This document shows positions 44,589-56,500 of a stretch of 64,000 nt of DNA, in pieces. Position numbers and translations under genes: made by a program. The notes beneath the pieces were generated by a model, which saw only the letters and a list, made by a program, of their open reading frames with translations, did not search any database and was not told the DNA's origin. Each line of letters starts with the position of its first letter. Position 1 is the stretch's first letter. Source of the DNA: Arthrinium phaeospermum. Taxonomy: Eukaryota; Ascomycota; Sordariomycetes; Amphisphaeriales; Apiosporaceae. Where the stretch lies: the NCBI GenBank assembly GCA_006503535.1, contig QYRS01000016.1, forward strand, positions 310,001 through 374,000, given 5' to 3'.

Positions 44589-45906
44589 CTACGCCTTTTC
44601 CTGCGCTTCCAAAGCCAACCCTTCACGACGCGAGGTGCTGCTAGGGTCGAAATAGGGTCGTTCTCCAATGCTCCGAGCCCCGTACCCGACCCGCTCCCCG
44701 GTGTAGTCAACAGTGGCCGCGTGGAAGACGCTGCGGTTGTCCCAAATGGCTACAGGCCGAGGCCGGTACTGTCAACGATGCCCGTATCACGAGTGAGGGG
44801 GTCAATGAGGAGCGACTTACCAATGTCGTTCGGGTTCTCCCACCGACACCGGAGCTGGAGGTCATGATTCTCGGTGATGAGGTTGTAAAAGACATTCCGC
44901 AGGTTTTCGTTCTCTTCGGGCGACAGCCCGTTGATCTTGTTGATCTGGATGCCGATGCCGAACAGCGACTTCCAGCCCGTGACGGGGTTCGTGCGGACCA
45001 GGGGGTGAACGGCGCGCAGTTCTGAGCCGACGTTGAGGGGAGAGCCGCGGGGGCCTTCGAACATCTTGAACCCCAGCTTCTCGGCCACGAGCTGGTACGA
45101 GGCCTGAGAACAGGTGATGGAAAGCGTCTCGAAGAATTTCTGGTAGGGAGTCGAGATGCGGTCGTAAATCTCGTAGCCCGAACAGAACATGGTATCTGCG
45201 CATTGTGGTCAATCAGATAGGCTCGGCTTTGATTGGAGATGCAGATGCCAGGAATGGACTTACCGCCGCCAGTGGGAGGGCTGACTTCCATGCGAAGGAC
45301 CGAGTAGTCGCAGGGGGCGTGTTCCCACTGGATATCGGTGTGCCACTCCTTGCGCGACGACTGGCGCTTCCCGTTGGCGTTGCTGGTCAATGCGGGCGTG
45401 ATGCCCGCGTAGTTCTTGACCTGCCGGGAGCCGACCATGGAGACGAGGTCATCCACGCCGGGGTTCTGGCTGGAGTTGTTGATGGGATGGTGGTGGAGAT
45501 CGTGGTCCTCAGGCCCGCCGGACAGGCGACCGAGCTTTCGGGCTATGGCCTTCTGATGCTCCGGGGTGATGCCATCTTGAGCACGGAACACCACAATCCC
45601 ACGGCGCGATACTTTTCACAGTGACGATAAGCATGACTAGTGTAAGGGTGAGTCGGGGCGGTACCAACCAGTAATGGCCAACTCTCGAAACAGCTCGTCC
45701 GATTCGGGAGATTCCAGCCAGTCGAGCAGCTTCACAGTCGGGAACTCAGTCCCGAGAACGGGAGTGATGTCAACCGACTTGAATCCGTCCAGCTTGCCGG
45801 TTGGCTTGAGGGGCTCACGGTGGCCAGTCCTCACGGCTTCTTCATCATGCTCTTTCACGGGGCCGTGCCCGTTCGAAAGTCCGTTGGTGGTACCGTTGAC
45901 AGTCAT
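44589..45906 (-). CDS. TauD/TfdA-family Fe(II)/2-oxoglutarate dioxygenase; TauD-2
   Basis: Second non-heme iron oxygenase of the cluster, 373 residues. Exons 45906-45669, 45611-45264, 45195-44821 and 44749-44589. Iron ligands are His170 and Asp172 (KEWHTDIQWEH) and His330 (NRSVFHAATVDY); Arg346 (GYGARSIGERPYF) follows at the same distance as in TauD-1. Without the last small exon the distal histidine would be lost, so the fourth exon is required even though an open frame continues past the donor at 44820. The N-terminus (PVKEHDEEAVRTGHRE) is longer and more charged than in TauD-1. An extra intron, phase 1, splits the C-terminal part between NDI and AIW. It is head to head with the CadA-like decarboxylase. 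Confidence 0.93.
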
Positions 45907-46526
45907 TTTGGGTAAAAAGAGCTAGAATGGCGCGACGATGAAGCAAAGGTTCTGTAGGCTGTTTTGGGCATGTTATGACCAAATCACTGGTAGGTGTGTC
46001 AACTATAAATAAACCGCCATGCTGCTTATTGAACGTCCTACGGGTTGGTGGAACATGCATGCTCGTTAATACTTGGCGCTGGTCTATGGAGAATAGGGAT
46101 TGGGCCGAAATTCGACAACTTGGACGAAATTCCGTCACACCAAGAGAAAGAACAACTCCAATTTCCAGACCTCCGAGACTCTGGCTGTAACTGCTCCAAT
46201 CATTGGCTGTATTACCCCAGCCGACACCGGAAACAGTAAATTCGGGGCTCGGCACCCCGAGCCCGGCCCAGCCGATGAAGCCCGAATGGTAACTTACGAG
46301 GGTAATTGCGGGTGGGGCCAATTTTCGTTTTCCAGACATTCGGCCGGGACGGCGACGAGAAGTTTATGGTTTCTTTGGGTTACACAAGTCTTTCACGGCT
46401 CGAGATGCACTCTCCGTGTTGTTCGAATTGCTTAATAGCAAAGGCGAAGAAGTCGGACACTCGTTTTTCCCAAGTCGGTCCCTTCGTCCACAACAGCATC
46501 CTTCTTCTCTCCAGTCCAACTTCACC
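45907..46526. promoter_or_regulatory. Divergent promoter TauD-2 / CadA-like decarboxylase
   Basis: Carries a perfect palindrome at 46245-46264 and an A/T box (CTATAAATAA, 46003-46012) about 100 nt from the TauD-2 start. Confidence 0.6.
46245..46264. promoter_or_regulatory. Perfect CTCGG-N4-CCGAG palindrome
   Basis: GGGCTCGG-CACC-CCGAGCCC: 8-bp arms with a 4-nt spacer. Its left half, GCTCGGCACCC (46247-46257), recurs exactly in the dehydratase/FAS beta promoter at 50114-50124. Confidence 0.5.
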
Positions 46527-48119
46527 ATGGGGATCGCCAAGTACGCTGATCTGAGTGACATGCACTCCAAGGCGGATGCGGATCCGGCCCTCGACGAGAA
46601 TGCTGGCACTACTAGTGCGCTCTGCGAATGGGCGATGGGATTGAAAGTCTCTGACATCCCCAAACCCATCTTGGAGCGGGTCAAGCATCTTATCCTGGAT
46701 GGCATCGCTTGCGCGCTCGTGGGCGGCCACGTGCCCTGGTCCGAGCAGTGCGCCGATGCCGTCTTGGACTACGAGCCTCCTGGATACTGCACCGTCATCG
46801 GTTACAACGAGGTGAGTTGGATCACCGTCATCATGGAAACATGGAGACACGACTAACGTTGGTCCGCTCTACAGGCTCTCAGCCCTCTCGCGGCAGCCAT
46901 CTTGAACGGCGCCTTCATCCAGGCCGCCGAACTGGACGACTACCACAGCGCCGCCCCGCTGCACTCGGCGGCGGTGGTGGTCCCGGCCCTGCTCGCGGCC
47001 GCACAATTCCTCAGCACCGGCAACGGGCGGCGCCTAGACGAGCGGCGGCCGGTGTCGGGGCTAGACTTCCTGCTGTCGGCCGTGGTCGGGTTCGAGACGG
47101 GCCCGCGGGCGGGCGCGGCGCTCGGCGGCGGCGCGCTGCTGGTGCGCGGGTGGCACTCGGGCGCCATCTTCGGCTGCCCCGCCGCCGCCGTGGCCAGCGC
47201 GCGGCTGCTGGGCCTACCCGCGGACCGGGCCGAGTCGGCCGTGGGCATCGCGTGCACGCAGGCGGGCGGGCTCATGTCGGCGACGTACGAGGGCATGGTG
47301 AAGCGGGTGCAGCACGCCTTCGCGGCGCGCAACGGGCTCTTCGGCGCCCTGCTCGCCCGCAACGGCTACGTCGGCATCCGCAAGGTGCTCGAGCGCCGCT
47401 ACGGCGGCTTCCTCGCCATGTTCAGCCAGGGCAGCAGTAGCGGCGCCGCGCCCCCCTACGACGTCCGCCGCGTCGTCGCCGGGCTCGGAAGCGACTGGGA
47501 GATCTGGAACATCCGCGTCAAGCTGCACGCCTGCGTCGGCGGCTGCCACGGCCAGATCGAGGCCCTCGCCCGGCTGCAGCGCGACCACCCCGACAGGTTC
47601 GAGGTAGACCGACTCAAACATATCGCCAAGATCACGGTGGGCCTGTCCGGCCCCATCTTTGCGCACGACGGCTGGGAGCCCCATGAGCGGCCCTTGGCGA
47701 CGACGGGGGCGCAGATGAACGCGGCTTACATCGGGGCGGTGCAGCTCGTCGACGGCCAGGTGCTGCTGGAGCAGTTTGCCGACAAGAACCTGGACCGGGA
47801 CGAGGTGTGGGATCTGGTCCACAAGACGAGCTGTTACCACGACGCTCATTTCGACCAACCCCATTTCGCCTGCGGTGCACGGATTACTGTCGAGTTTGAC
47901 GATGGAGTCAAGCTGGAGACGGTGCTGGATCAGCCCCGGGGGTATAATCCCCCGATCACGGATGAAGAGATCCAGGCCAAGTATCGAAAGCTGGCCACTT
48001 CTGCCATCGATAGGCAGCGCTTGGAAAGAATTGAGCAGCTGGTTCTCGACTTGGAGAATATCGAGGACATGTCAGAGCTGTTTGAGCTGCTCGCGCCACC
48101 CACTAGAAGAGTGCTTTAG
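46527..48119 (+). CDS. cis-Aconitate decarboxylase (CadA)-like, probable alkylaconitate decarboxylase
   Basis: MmgE/PrpD-fold enzyme, 509 residues, exons 46527-46811 and 46875-48119. It belongs to the aconitate-decarboxylase branch: the opening EICHWA-type motif appears as SALCEWAMGLKVSDIPKPIL, followed by LILDGIACALVGGHVPWSE and the active-site strand ELDDYHSAAPLHSA (residues 114-127). GWHSGAIFG (His189) and MVKRVQHAFAARNG (Lys238, His242) line up with the catalytic His/Lys region of fungal CadA and animal ACOD1. The C-terminal part (DKNLDRDEVWDLV, ARITVEFDDG, EIQAKYRKLA) is also family-like. In itaconate producers this enzyme turns cis-aconitate into itaconate. Here, beside citrate synthase, dehydratase and FAS genes, a longer alkylaconitate giving an alkylitaconate with an exo-methylene is the likely reaction (inference). 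Confidence 0.93.
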
Positions 48120-48346
48120 TATACTATTTCATACAGGCCATAAGACAAATTAGATGATTAGGAGCTCTAGGAACTCTGTATATTTAAATTAATATATAAA
48201 TAGTTTCTATAGTTCTCTCTCTCTTTTGTTTCTCTTCCATGTTAAGCTGAACAAGATGAATTACTTTATTTTTTTTTAAATAAAAGCACTTATATTACTT
48301 GGGTTCTCTATTTCTCCTATCTCTAAATATTCGGCCCGTGTGCTCC
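48120..48346. other. Short AT-rich spacer between convergent genes
   Basis: Runs such as ATTTAAATTAATATATAAATA and a T9 tract make it far more AT-rich than its neighbours. It acts as 3' UTR and terminator region for the decarboxylase and dehydratase. No repeat ends are visible. Confidence 0.5.
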
Positions 48347-49908
48347 TCATTTTCTAAACAAGTCTATGTAATCACTTGCAGGCAACGTATCAAAGTCTGG
48401 CCTGTCCAGAGTCGCCAAGATGTGGGCGACTTTGTCTTCTGAGAAAATCAATCCCAGATTGCGAACAGCCTTCTCGCGCACACGAGAAATGGTCTCCTCA
48501 CCACGCGCAGGGTGGCCGAGGGGAAAGTCCTGCCTCGTGCTAATGACGGTGCCGTCCTTAAGGAAGATCTCCATGGCGCATCCCGCACTGCGAATGTCGG
48601 GATTGTGGTAGTCCTTGGTGAGCTGGACGTCTTCCTCCATGCTGATAAGGGACCGCAGCTGCTCGACCCGGGGGTCGGTCGCCCAGGGGCTGTCGTCCTG
48701 GTAGTCCTCGGTCTCGATGGCGACGCCGTCCTTGAGCAGGACCACGGCGACCATGTACCGCAGGCAGTGGTCCCGGTCGGCCGGGTTGTTGAGCGGGCCC
48801 CGCTTGTTGATGATGATCATGGCCGCCTCCTGGACCCGAACCCGGATGCTCCGGATGTGGCGGACCAGGTCGTCGCCGCCGCCGCCGCCGCCGCCGCCGA
48901 GCCCCCGCGCGCGCAGCTCCCGGCTCGCGGCCATGGCGGCCTCGACGCAGGTGAGCCCGTGGCCCTCGGCCGTCAGCACCTTGAAGATGACGTTCTCGAC
49001 GACCCAGGTCCCAAACGGCCGCGGCAGCGTCAGCGGTCTTCCCCCGTTGAGCACCGGGTAAAAACCCCAGCGCGCGGCCGTCAGCGGCGTGCGCAGGCCC
49101 GGCTGGCCCGCCTGCGCGAGCGCCGCGAGGTGCACGGCGCGCATGCAGGCGTCGCCCGCGGCCCAGCCCTTGCGGGGGCCCGCGTTGGGCGCCTGGCGGA
49201 AGGTGCGGAGCGGGTGGCCGTCGACCCAGGCGTGCGAGACGGCGGCGCGCGCCTGCTCGCGGTCCAGGCCCATCAGCCACGCGACGACGGCGGTGGAGCC
49301 GACCTTGACCAGGATGGTGTGGTCGAGGCCCTGGCGGTTGAAGGCGTTCTCGATCTGGAAGACGCCCTGGATCTCGTAGGCCTTGATGAGGCCGATCAGC
49401 ACCTGCTTCATGGTGATGATGCCATCTTGGTCTCCCCCGGCCAGCGCTTGTCTCGTTAAGACGTCGGCAGTGGCTAGAATGGCTCCGAGATTGTCTGTCG
49501 CGCGCCAATGTTAGCCAGCCTGCTTTGCAACGAGATCATGTCGCGTGACCTACCAGAAGGATGGCCCCATTCTGCGCCGGCAAAGGCATCGTTGTGATCC
49601 AGATAGCGGATCATGGCGCCCATGCTGAAGGCGCCTTGGGCCAGATCCAGCGAATAGCTTGTGCCTGGCAGTCGAAACCCTCCGGATACAGAGGCAGCGC
49701 CTGGCAGAAGTGGCTGGACGAGGGCGGCGCATTCTTTACTCTTGACTAGGCTCTCGATGGCGACGCCAAGAGAGTCTATGAGGGCGATTTTGCTCCGCGC
49801 AAAGGCTGCATCTGATACCACCTCGTAATCGTAGACATAGTCTACAATGACTTGAACGATCTCATCGTACGGCCTCTCGGAGTTATCGTCGGGTTGTGGA
49901 ACTTGCAT
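48347..49908 (-). CDS. 2-Methylcitrate dehydratase (PrpD)-like, probable alkylcitrate dehydratase
   Basis: Second MmgE/PrpD-fold enzyme, 500 residues, exons 49908-49554 and 49494-48347. I start it at the ATG at 49908; the open frame extends a little further up but without an ATG. The motifs are those of PrpD rather than of CadA: VDYVYDYEVVSDAAFARSKI, IALIDSLGVAIE, then IRYLDHNDAFAGAEWGHPSD joined across the intron to NLGAILATADVL. Later come HPLRTFRQAPNAGPRKGWAA and FGTWVVENVIFKV. PrpD dehydrates 2-methylcitrate to methylaconitate; here a longer alkylcitrate is expected. A GC-rich Gly run (GLGGGGGGGGDD) lies near the middle. It shares a promoter with FAS beta and faces the decarboxylase, so the two sequential steps of the proposed route sit side by side. 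Confidence 0.93.
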
Positions 49909-50564
49909 CTTTCCTGTAGTTGGCTCAAGAGTGCTTGATCGCAAATGAATGCTGTCAGGGGAACCTATCTGGCCTCACTAAATCATGATCGTTATTGTCT
50001 AGACCTTCTTGGGGTCATTCGTCCTGTCCCATCGGTTGAGCCGCTAATAGTCGCACAGTTAGACAAGCAACCCGGGTCCGGTCATCGGCACAGTAAGAGC
50101 CGAGCGAGGCGGCGCTCGGCACCCGGCGCCCGGACTGAATCGCTTGCTAAGGCACCAGTACGGCGGCCCTGGACGCGGCCTCGGATCTTCCACAATTTGA
50201 TGCAGAGCTCTCAAAATGAAACGGCTTACTCGCCGGTGCCGTTGAACAGCCCCGGAGACGCATTCACATTGGCGCCTGCCGAGAACGGGATGACCGCGCG
50301 CGGCAGAAGTCCGGTCCTCGACACGCCAAGTCATACATTCATTTCGCCATCGACTAAGTAATTATGTAGTTGTATTGGTGGGGTTAATAGATCAGAGTTG
50401 GCCGTCATATCTCGATAGAAGTCACCGATTAGCCTAGATGGAAACTGCCCCGATCTCAGCTGTAATCAACTTGTACAGCCGTCCGACTCGCCTTGGGAAA
50501 AACTGGTGATGCACTAATTATACGCTTCATCACCAAAATAGTCCCTATATTGTCCTTTATCATT
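49909..50564. promoter_or_regulatory. Divergent promoter dehydratase / FAS beta
   Basis: Contains GCTCGGCACCC at 50114-50124, identical to half of the TauD-2/decarboxylase palindrome. CGG-N5-CCG occurs twice (50033-50043, 50286-50296). No CGG-N9-CCG was found. Confidence 0.5.
50114..50124 (+). promoter_or_regulatory. Shared 11-bp element GCTCGGCACCC
   Basis: Exact copy of 46247-46257. Here it forms CTCGG-CAC-CCG rather than the full palindrome. Confidence 0.35.
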
Positions 50565-53500
50565 ATGGCTTGTTCAGATGAAGCCACTTCATCCTTTGCC
50601 GAAGTGCATCAAGGCCCCAAAATATTCGACACACCCGGCCTATTCACCCCTGTTTTGCAAGGGAACCTGACAGTGTTCCACATCAGCCACCACTCAGTCC
50701 ATGTTGAATTACAGCTGGCCCCTTCAGACGTCTCACAGCTCAGCGGCTATCTAAACACCTTTCTCGCGTCGCTGGAGCAGACGGGAGATGGCAGTGATGG
50801 AAACGCACCTTCATCAGATGTAGGCCTGGCCTTCAGGTTTCTGAACCATCTTCTGGCTAACCGATGCACGCCCGAAACACTTGCACGCCTTTTCTATGCT
50901 GTACGATCGGACCTCATGCAGGACAAGGAGGTGCACTGCGTTTTGCACGAGCTGAATGAGAGCAGTGCAACACGGAGATTGATTATACGCACATATATGC
51001 ACCTCACATCGATGCTGTCCTGTCCCCTGCCACTAGCCCCCAGCGCCCTGCTGACGGGGGCCAAGGACAAGAAGAACCGGATATTGGTAGCCTTTGGAGG
51101 CCAGAGCTCGGCCAACCCCGACTGCGTCGAGGACCTGGCCGCGCTGTACTCGCTCTACCGGCCGTTCCTCGAGCCGCTAGTGACATCGCTCAGCGACGTC
51201 CTCGGCGCGCTCTGCCGCCACCAGGACACGAGGGCCTTGTATCTGGGCCGCGAAATCGACCTGCCGGCCTGGCTGGAGGACCCCGCGAGCCGGCCCAGCC
51301 GCAGCTTCCTCGCCAGCGCGGCCGTCAGCTTCCCCATGATCGGCATCAGCGGGCTGCTCCACTACTGCGTCCTCTGCCAGATGCTGGGCAAGACCCCGGG
51401 GGACCTGGGCCAGAGTCTCGCGGGCGCCACGGGCCATTCCCAGGGCATCGTGCTCGCGGCCGTCGCCGCCAAGGCGCACGACTGGGAGTCCTTCTTCGTC
51501 GAGGCCAAGTGGGCGGTCCAGCTCCTGTTCTGGATCGGGTTCGAGAGCCAGATGGCGGCCCCGCCGTCCCTCGTCACGCCGGCCATCGTCCGGGACAGCG
51601 TGGAGGGCGGAGAGGGCGTGCCTTCGCACATGCTGTTGGTGCGCGGGCTCGGGAAGGAGGCTTTGGAGGCCGCCATCGCGGCTGGGAACCAGCACCTTCC
51701 CGTCGACGAACGCCTCTATCTGTCGCTGATCAACAGCCCGACCGATCATGTGGTTGCTGGGCCACCACGGAGCCTCCGGGGCCTGGTTTTGAGACTGCGC
51801 GAGGTCCGTGCCAGAGACGGGCTGGATCAGAGCCGCATCCCTTATAGCAGCAGGAGGCCCGTCATTGATTTGACCTTCTTGCCTGTCAATGCGCCCTTCC
51901 ACACACCCTACCTCCAGGAGGCAGCGGGTCGCATAGCTGCCAGAATGTCCAGATCCTGGCCCGTGGCGGCCAAGATTAAGAGTCTGCAGATTCCCGTTTT
52001 CGACACTGAGAATGGGCGGGACTGGCGTGCGTCGCACGAGACCGAGGCAGATGTAGTACAGCTGCTGATTGATGCCGTGACGACCAGAGTGGTGGACTGG
52101 CCAAATACACTCCAAGTCCATAGTAGTGGAGGAGTGCCTTTCACGCATGTCATAACTCTGGGGGTCGGGCGATTTGCGGGCATGGTCTACCAGAACGTCG
52201 ATGGCCGGGGAGTACGCGTCATCGACGGGACGAGGCTCGACGCCGCCGACCTCAACACCATAGGAGACAAGGTGGAGATATTTGCGCCGGCTGCTACAGC
52301 CATGAGTATCGATGCGCGATCATGGGAAGAGCAGTATAGGCCCCGTCTCACCCGGTCCGCCGACGGCAGCCGCTATAACGTCACGACTCGGCTGAGCCAG
52401 GTCCTCAAAGCACCTCCCATCATCGTAGCGGGCATGACCCCGACGACGGTGCCGTGGGACTTTGTGGCGTCCGTCACCCAGGCCGGCTACCACATCGAGC
52501 TCGCGGGCGGGGGCTACCACAGCCCGGCGGCCATGACGGCGGCCCTCGAGAAGCTCGCGGACAGCATCCCGGCGGCCCGGAGCATCACGTGCAACCTGAT
52601 CTACGTCGACCCCAAGGCGATCGGGTACCAAATCCCCCTGATCCGCCAGCTCGTCGCCCGCGGCGTCCCCATCCGGGGCCTCACCATCGGGGCGGGCGTC
52701 CCGTCCCCCGAGGTGGCGGCGCAGTACATCGAGACGCTGGGGCTCGAGCACATCGCCTTCAAGCCCGGGTCCGCGCCGGCCATCCGGGACGTGGCCAAGA
52801 TCGCCCGGGCGCGACCCGGGTTCCCCGTCATACTCCAGTGGACGGGCGGCCGCGGCGGCGGCCACCACTCGTGCGAGGACTTCCACCAGCCGCTCCTGGA
52901 GACGTACGGCGAGATACGGCGCTGCCCCAACCTCTATCTCGTCGTGGGCAGTGGCTTTGGCGACGGCGCCGGCATGTTGCCCTATCTGACCGGGGCCTGG
53001 TCGGTGCCGTTTGACCGGCCGGCCATGCCGTGCGACGGCATCCTGCTCGGCAGCCGGATGATGGTGGCCACCGACGCACATACATCGCCCGCGGTCAAGA
53101 AGCTCCTGCTCCGGGCGCCGGGCGTCAACGATGCACAGTGGGAAGAGTCCTACCGGAGCAGCGCCGACGCGGCAGGGGGCGTCTTGACCGTCACCTCGGA
53201 GATGGGACAGCCCATCCACAAGGTCGCCACGCGCGGCGTGCGGCTCTGGAAGGACATGGACGACACCGTCTTCAGCCTCCCCAAGTCGGAGCGCAAGCCG
53301 GCGCTGCTGAAGCGCAAGCAGGAGATCATCCGCCGGCTCAACGCCGACTTCGCCAAGCCTTGGTTTGGAGAGAGCGCCGAGGGCCGGCCCGTCGACCTCG
53401 AGGACATGACCTACGCCGAGGTGCTGTCGCGGCTGGTGAAGCTCATGTACGTGCGCCACCAGAAGCGGTGGATCGACCCGTCGTACCACGACCTCGTGGC

Positions 53501-56500
53501 CGAGTTTGCCACTCGCGCCCTCGAAAGGCTCGGCTGCTCCGACGCTTTGGAGTTGTCCACCTTGTTGGACGAACCGGAGGGGTTGGTCGCCGCCGTGGCC
53601 AGAGTCTGCCCTGGCGTCGCGGAGCAGCTCCTGCATCCCGAGGACATCCGCCTCTTCGTGCAGTCTTGCAAGAAACGGGGTCGGAAGCCCGTCAATTTCG
53701 TCGTGGCCTTCGACGACGACTTCGAGCACTGGTTCAAGAAGGATTCTCTCTGGCAGTCGGAAGACTTGGAGGCCGTCATCGACCAGGACCCGGAGCGGGT
53801 GTGCATCCTGCAGAGCCCGGTGTCGGTGCGCTACTCCACCCGGGATGACCAGTCGTCCAAAGAAATCCTGGATGAGATCCATGGTGATCTTGCCGTTTTG
53901 ATGATGCGCGATTCCGAAATGGCCAGAAGTGCCGCCACACCATCGCCCGAGGAGACCCTGGACCGCCCCGCACATGCCATACCCGAAGGTATAGTTGTGG
54001 ATGATATCGAAGGTTGCACTGCGTTCCGTCCCGTGCCCGGTCAAGACCTCCCCAGTCCGGAGGCGTGGATGGGATGCCTGAAGTACCACACCTGCGCGGC
54101 GATAGTTGCCCTCGCCCAGCAGGAGACCGTGTTCGAGGTCGCCGCGGGGCGCCGCCGAGAGAACCCGTTCCGTCACATATTAGCAGCCCGCCACGGCTAC
54201 ACCCTGGTTCTTGGCCCGGGATCGGAACAGGCCGCCCTCCGGGACAATGCGACAGAGCAGACGGTTCTTCGCGTCCAGGCGGACCAGGAATTGTCATCGT
54301 CATCGGGACGACGGCTGCATGTGACGTTCATGCACAGCGACGCCGTGCCGGCGGGACCGGCTATCCTGGCCCTGGAGTGGGAGTTCGACGAGCACGTTAT
54401 GGAGCTTATCGACGCGACACCTGGTCGGGACAAGCGTGTCCAGGACTTCTATGCGCACATGTGGCTTGACCAGAAGGGCGCAAGGGTCGGCAGAATAACG
54501 GATAGGTTTGTAGCTGCTGATGAGTTCAAGCTTACCCGGGAATTGCAGCGCGTCCTCTGTTCGACCGTTTCCCACGCCCTCTCCGGTAGCCCCGGTACTG
54601 TCCAAGCAGAAGTCCTGCCTCTGGAGGCTGCTGTCATCGCAGCATGGGATGTGTTGATGCGTCCGCTGCTGGTCGGCGAGCTGGGGGGCGACCTGCTGCG
54701 CCTGGTTCATCAGTCCATCAGCATTGAGTACGTCTCGGGCGCCTCGACTCTGCGCGTGGACGAGTCCGTTACCACCGAGTCCTCGGTCCGGGCCATCACC
54801 GTCCAGTCTTCTGGCAAAGCCGTTACCGTTGAGGCCAAATTGCGGCGCCAGGGCCGCCACATCGCCACGGTGACATCCGAGTTCTTCATCAAGGGCAAGT
54901 TCTCCGACGACCGGAATACGTTCCGCCATAGGCAGGAGCCCACAATGGAGCTCGAAGTCGGCTCCAAGATAGACGAGGCCGTCCTGCGCGACTGCCCTTG
55001 GGTCCACCTCGACGACCCTTTGATGCCTCTAGTCGGCGAGACTCTGGTATTTGAGGTGCAAACCCACAGCAAGTGGACCAGCAGCAGTCAGACCAACGCC
55101 GCTCCGAGCCTCGAGGTCCGGGGCACCATCGACCACCTACTCTGGAACGGCAGCCGGCGCACGGTGGGCTCCGTCCGCTTCGACGCGCCCGCCAGCCAGG
55201 GGAACCCGGTCACCGACTTCCTGGAGCGCAAGGGCAAGAGGCGAGGCGGCAAGGTCCTGCTCCCAAGCCCGGGGTGGGCGGCCGAGTCGCAGGTCGCCGT
55301 GGTGGCCCCCGGCAACTCCCAGCTCTACGCCGAGCTGTCGGGCGACTGCAACCCCATCCACCTGTCGCCCGTCTTCGCCCACCTGGCGGGGCTACCGGAG
55401 GGCCCCATCATGCACGGCATGTACACCGCGGCCGTCTGCCGGCAGGTGGTCGAGGACCTGGCGGTCGCGGGGGAGCCGCACCGCCTGCGGCGCTTCGAGG
55501 CCGCCTTTGTCGGCATGGTCCGGGCCGGCGACCGGCTCGTCGTGGGGCTGTCGCACGTGGCCATGCACGGCGGCCGCATGGTGCTCGAGGTCGTCGCCCG
55601 GCTGGAGGGGTCCGGGGAGACGGTGCTGCGCGGCGAGGCTGAGGTCGATCAGCCCGCGACGGCGTACCTGTTCACCGGCCAGGGCAGCCAGTCGCCCGGG
55701 ATGGGCATGGCGCTCTATGAGACGAGTCCGGCGGCCCGGGCCCTTTACGACGAGATGGACAGCTATTTCATCGACACATATGGTAAGTACCCCATGGTCC
55801 TGGTTCTAACCAGACTGGGAGATTAAAAGTACTTGAGATGCTAACGACCCGGTCAAAATCACTCAGGCTGGTCCATCCTCCGGGTCATTCGGGAGAACCC
55901 AAAGGAGCTCACCATCCACTTCCGAGGCCGCCAGGGCCAGCGGATCCTCGGCAACTACCTCGACATGAAGACGGAGGTGCTGGAAAGCAACGGGACGCGC
56001 CACCTGATGCCCATCATCCCCGGGCTCGGCCGCCACTCGACCTCGCACACCTTCGCCGACCCCCGCGGCCTGCTGCAGTCGACGCTCTTTGCGCAGCCGG
56101 CCATCATCCTGGTGGAGCGGGCGACCTTTGCGGACATGCGCGAGCGCGGGCTCGTCCAGGAGGGCGCCGTCTTCGCCGGCCACTCCCTGGGCGAGTACGG
56201 CGCGCTCTCGTCCCTGACCGACTTCGTCAGCCTCCGGGACATGCTCAGCATCGCCATCTACCGCGGGCTGACGATGCAGCTGGCCATCCCGCGCGACCTG
56301 GAGGGCCATACGGGCTACTCCATGGTGGCGGCAAATCCAAGTCGGGTCGGAAAACGTAAGGACGTCGTCACTCTCTTCTATGATCACTGGCTAACTTTGG
56401 ATTATTGGATGCCGGAACAGACTTCGACGACAAGGCACTGAGACACATTGTCCGTCATATCCACCAAGAGAGCGGGGAGCTTCTGGAAATCGTCAACTTC

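Noticed and set aside
44707..44820. Read-through of TauD-2 exon 3 into intron sequence as the C-terminus
   Set aside because: It would lose the third iron ligand; splicing to 44749 restores NRSVFHAAT and the 2-oxoglutarate Arg.
48120..48346. AT-rich spacer as a second RIP element
   Set aside because: Only about 200 bp, no inverted ends and compatible with ordinary AT-rich 3' UTRs.
50033..50296. Two CGG-N5-CCG occurrences in the dehydratase/FAS beta promoter
   Set aside because: Spacers and flanks differ and the region is very GC-rich, so chance is a sufficient explanation.
52320..54176. 618-residue open frame antisense to FAS beta
   Set aside because: GC-rich codon use in the true gene keeps the antisense frame free of stops; the translation is Arg/Asp/Gly/Val-rich without any domain. 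The same holds for 25366-26640 inside FAS alpha and 31587-32549 over the MDR gene.
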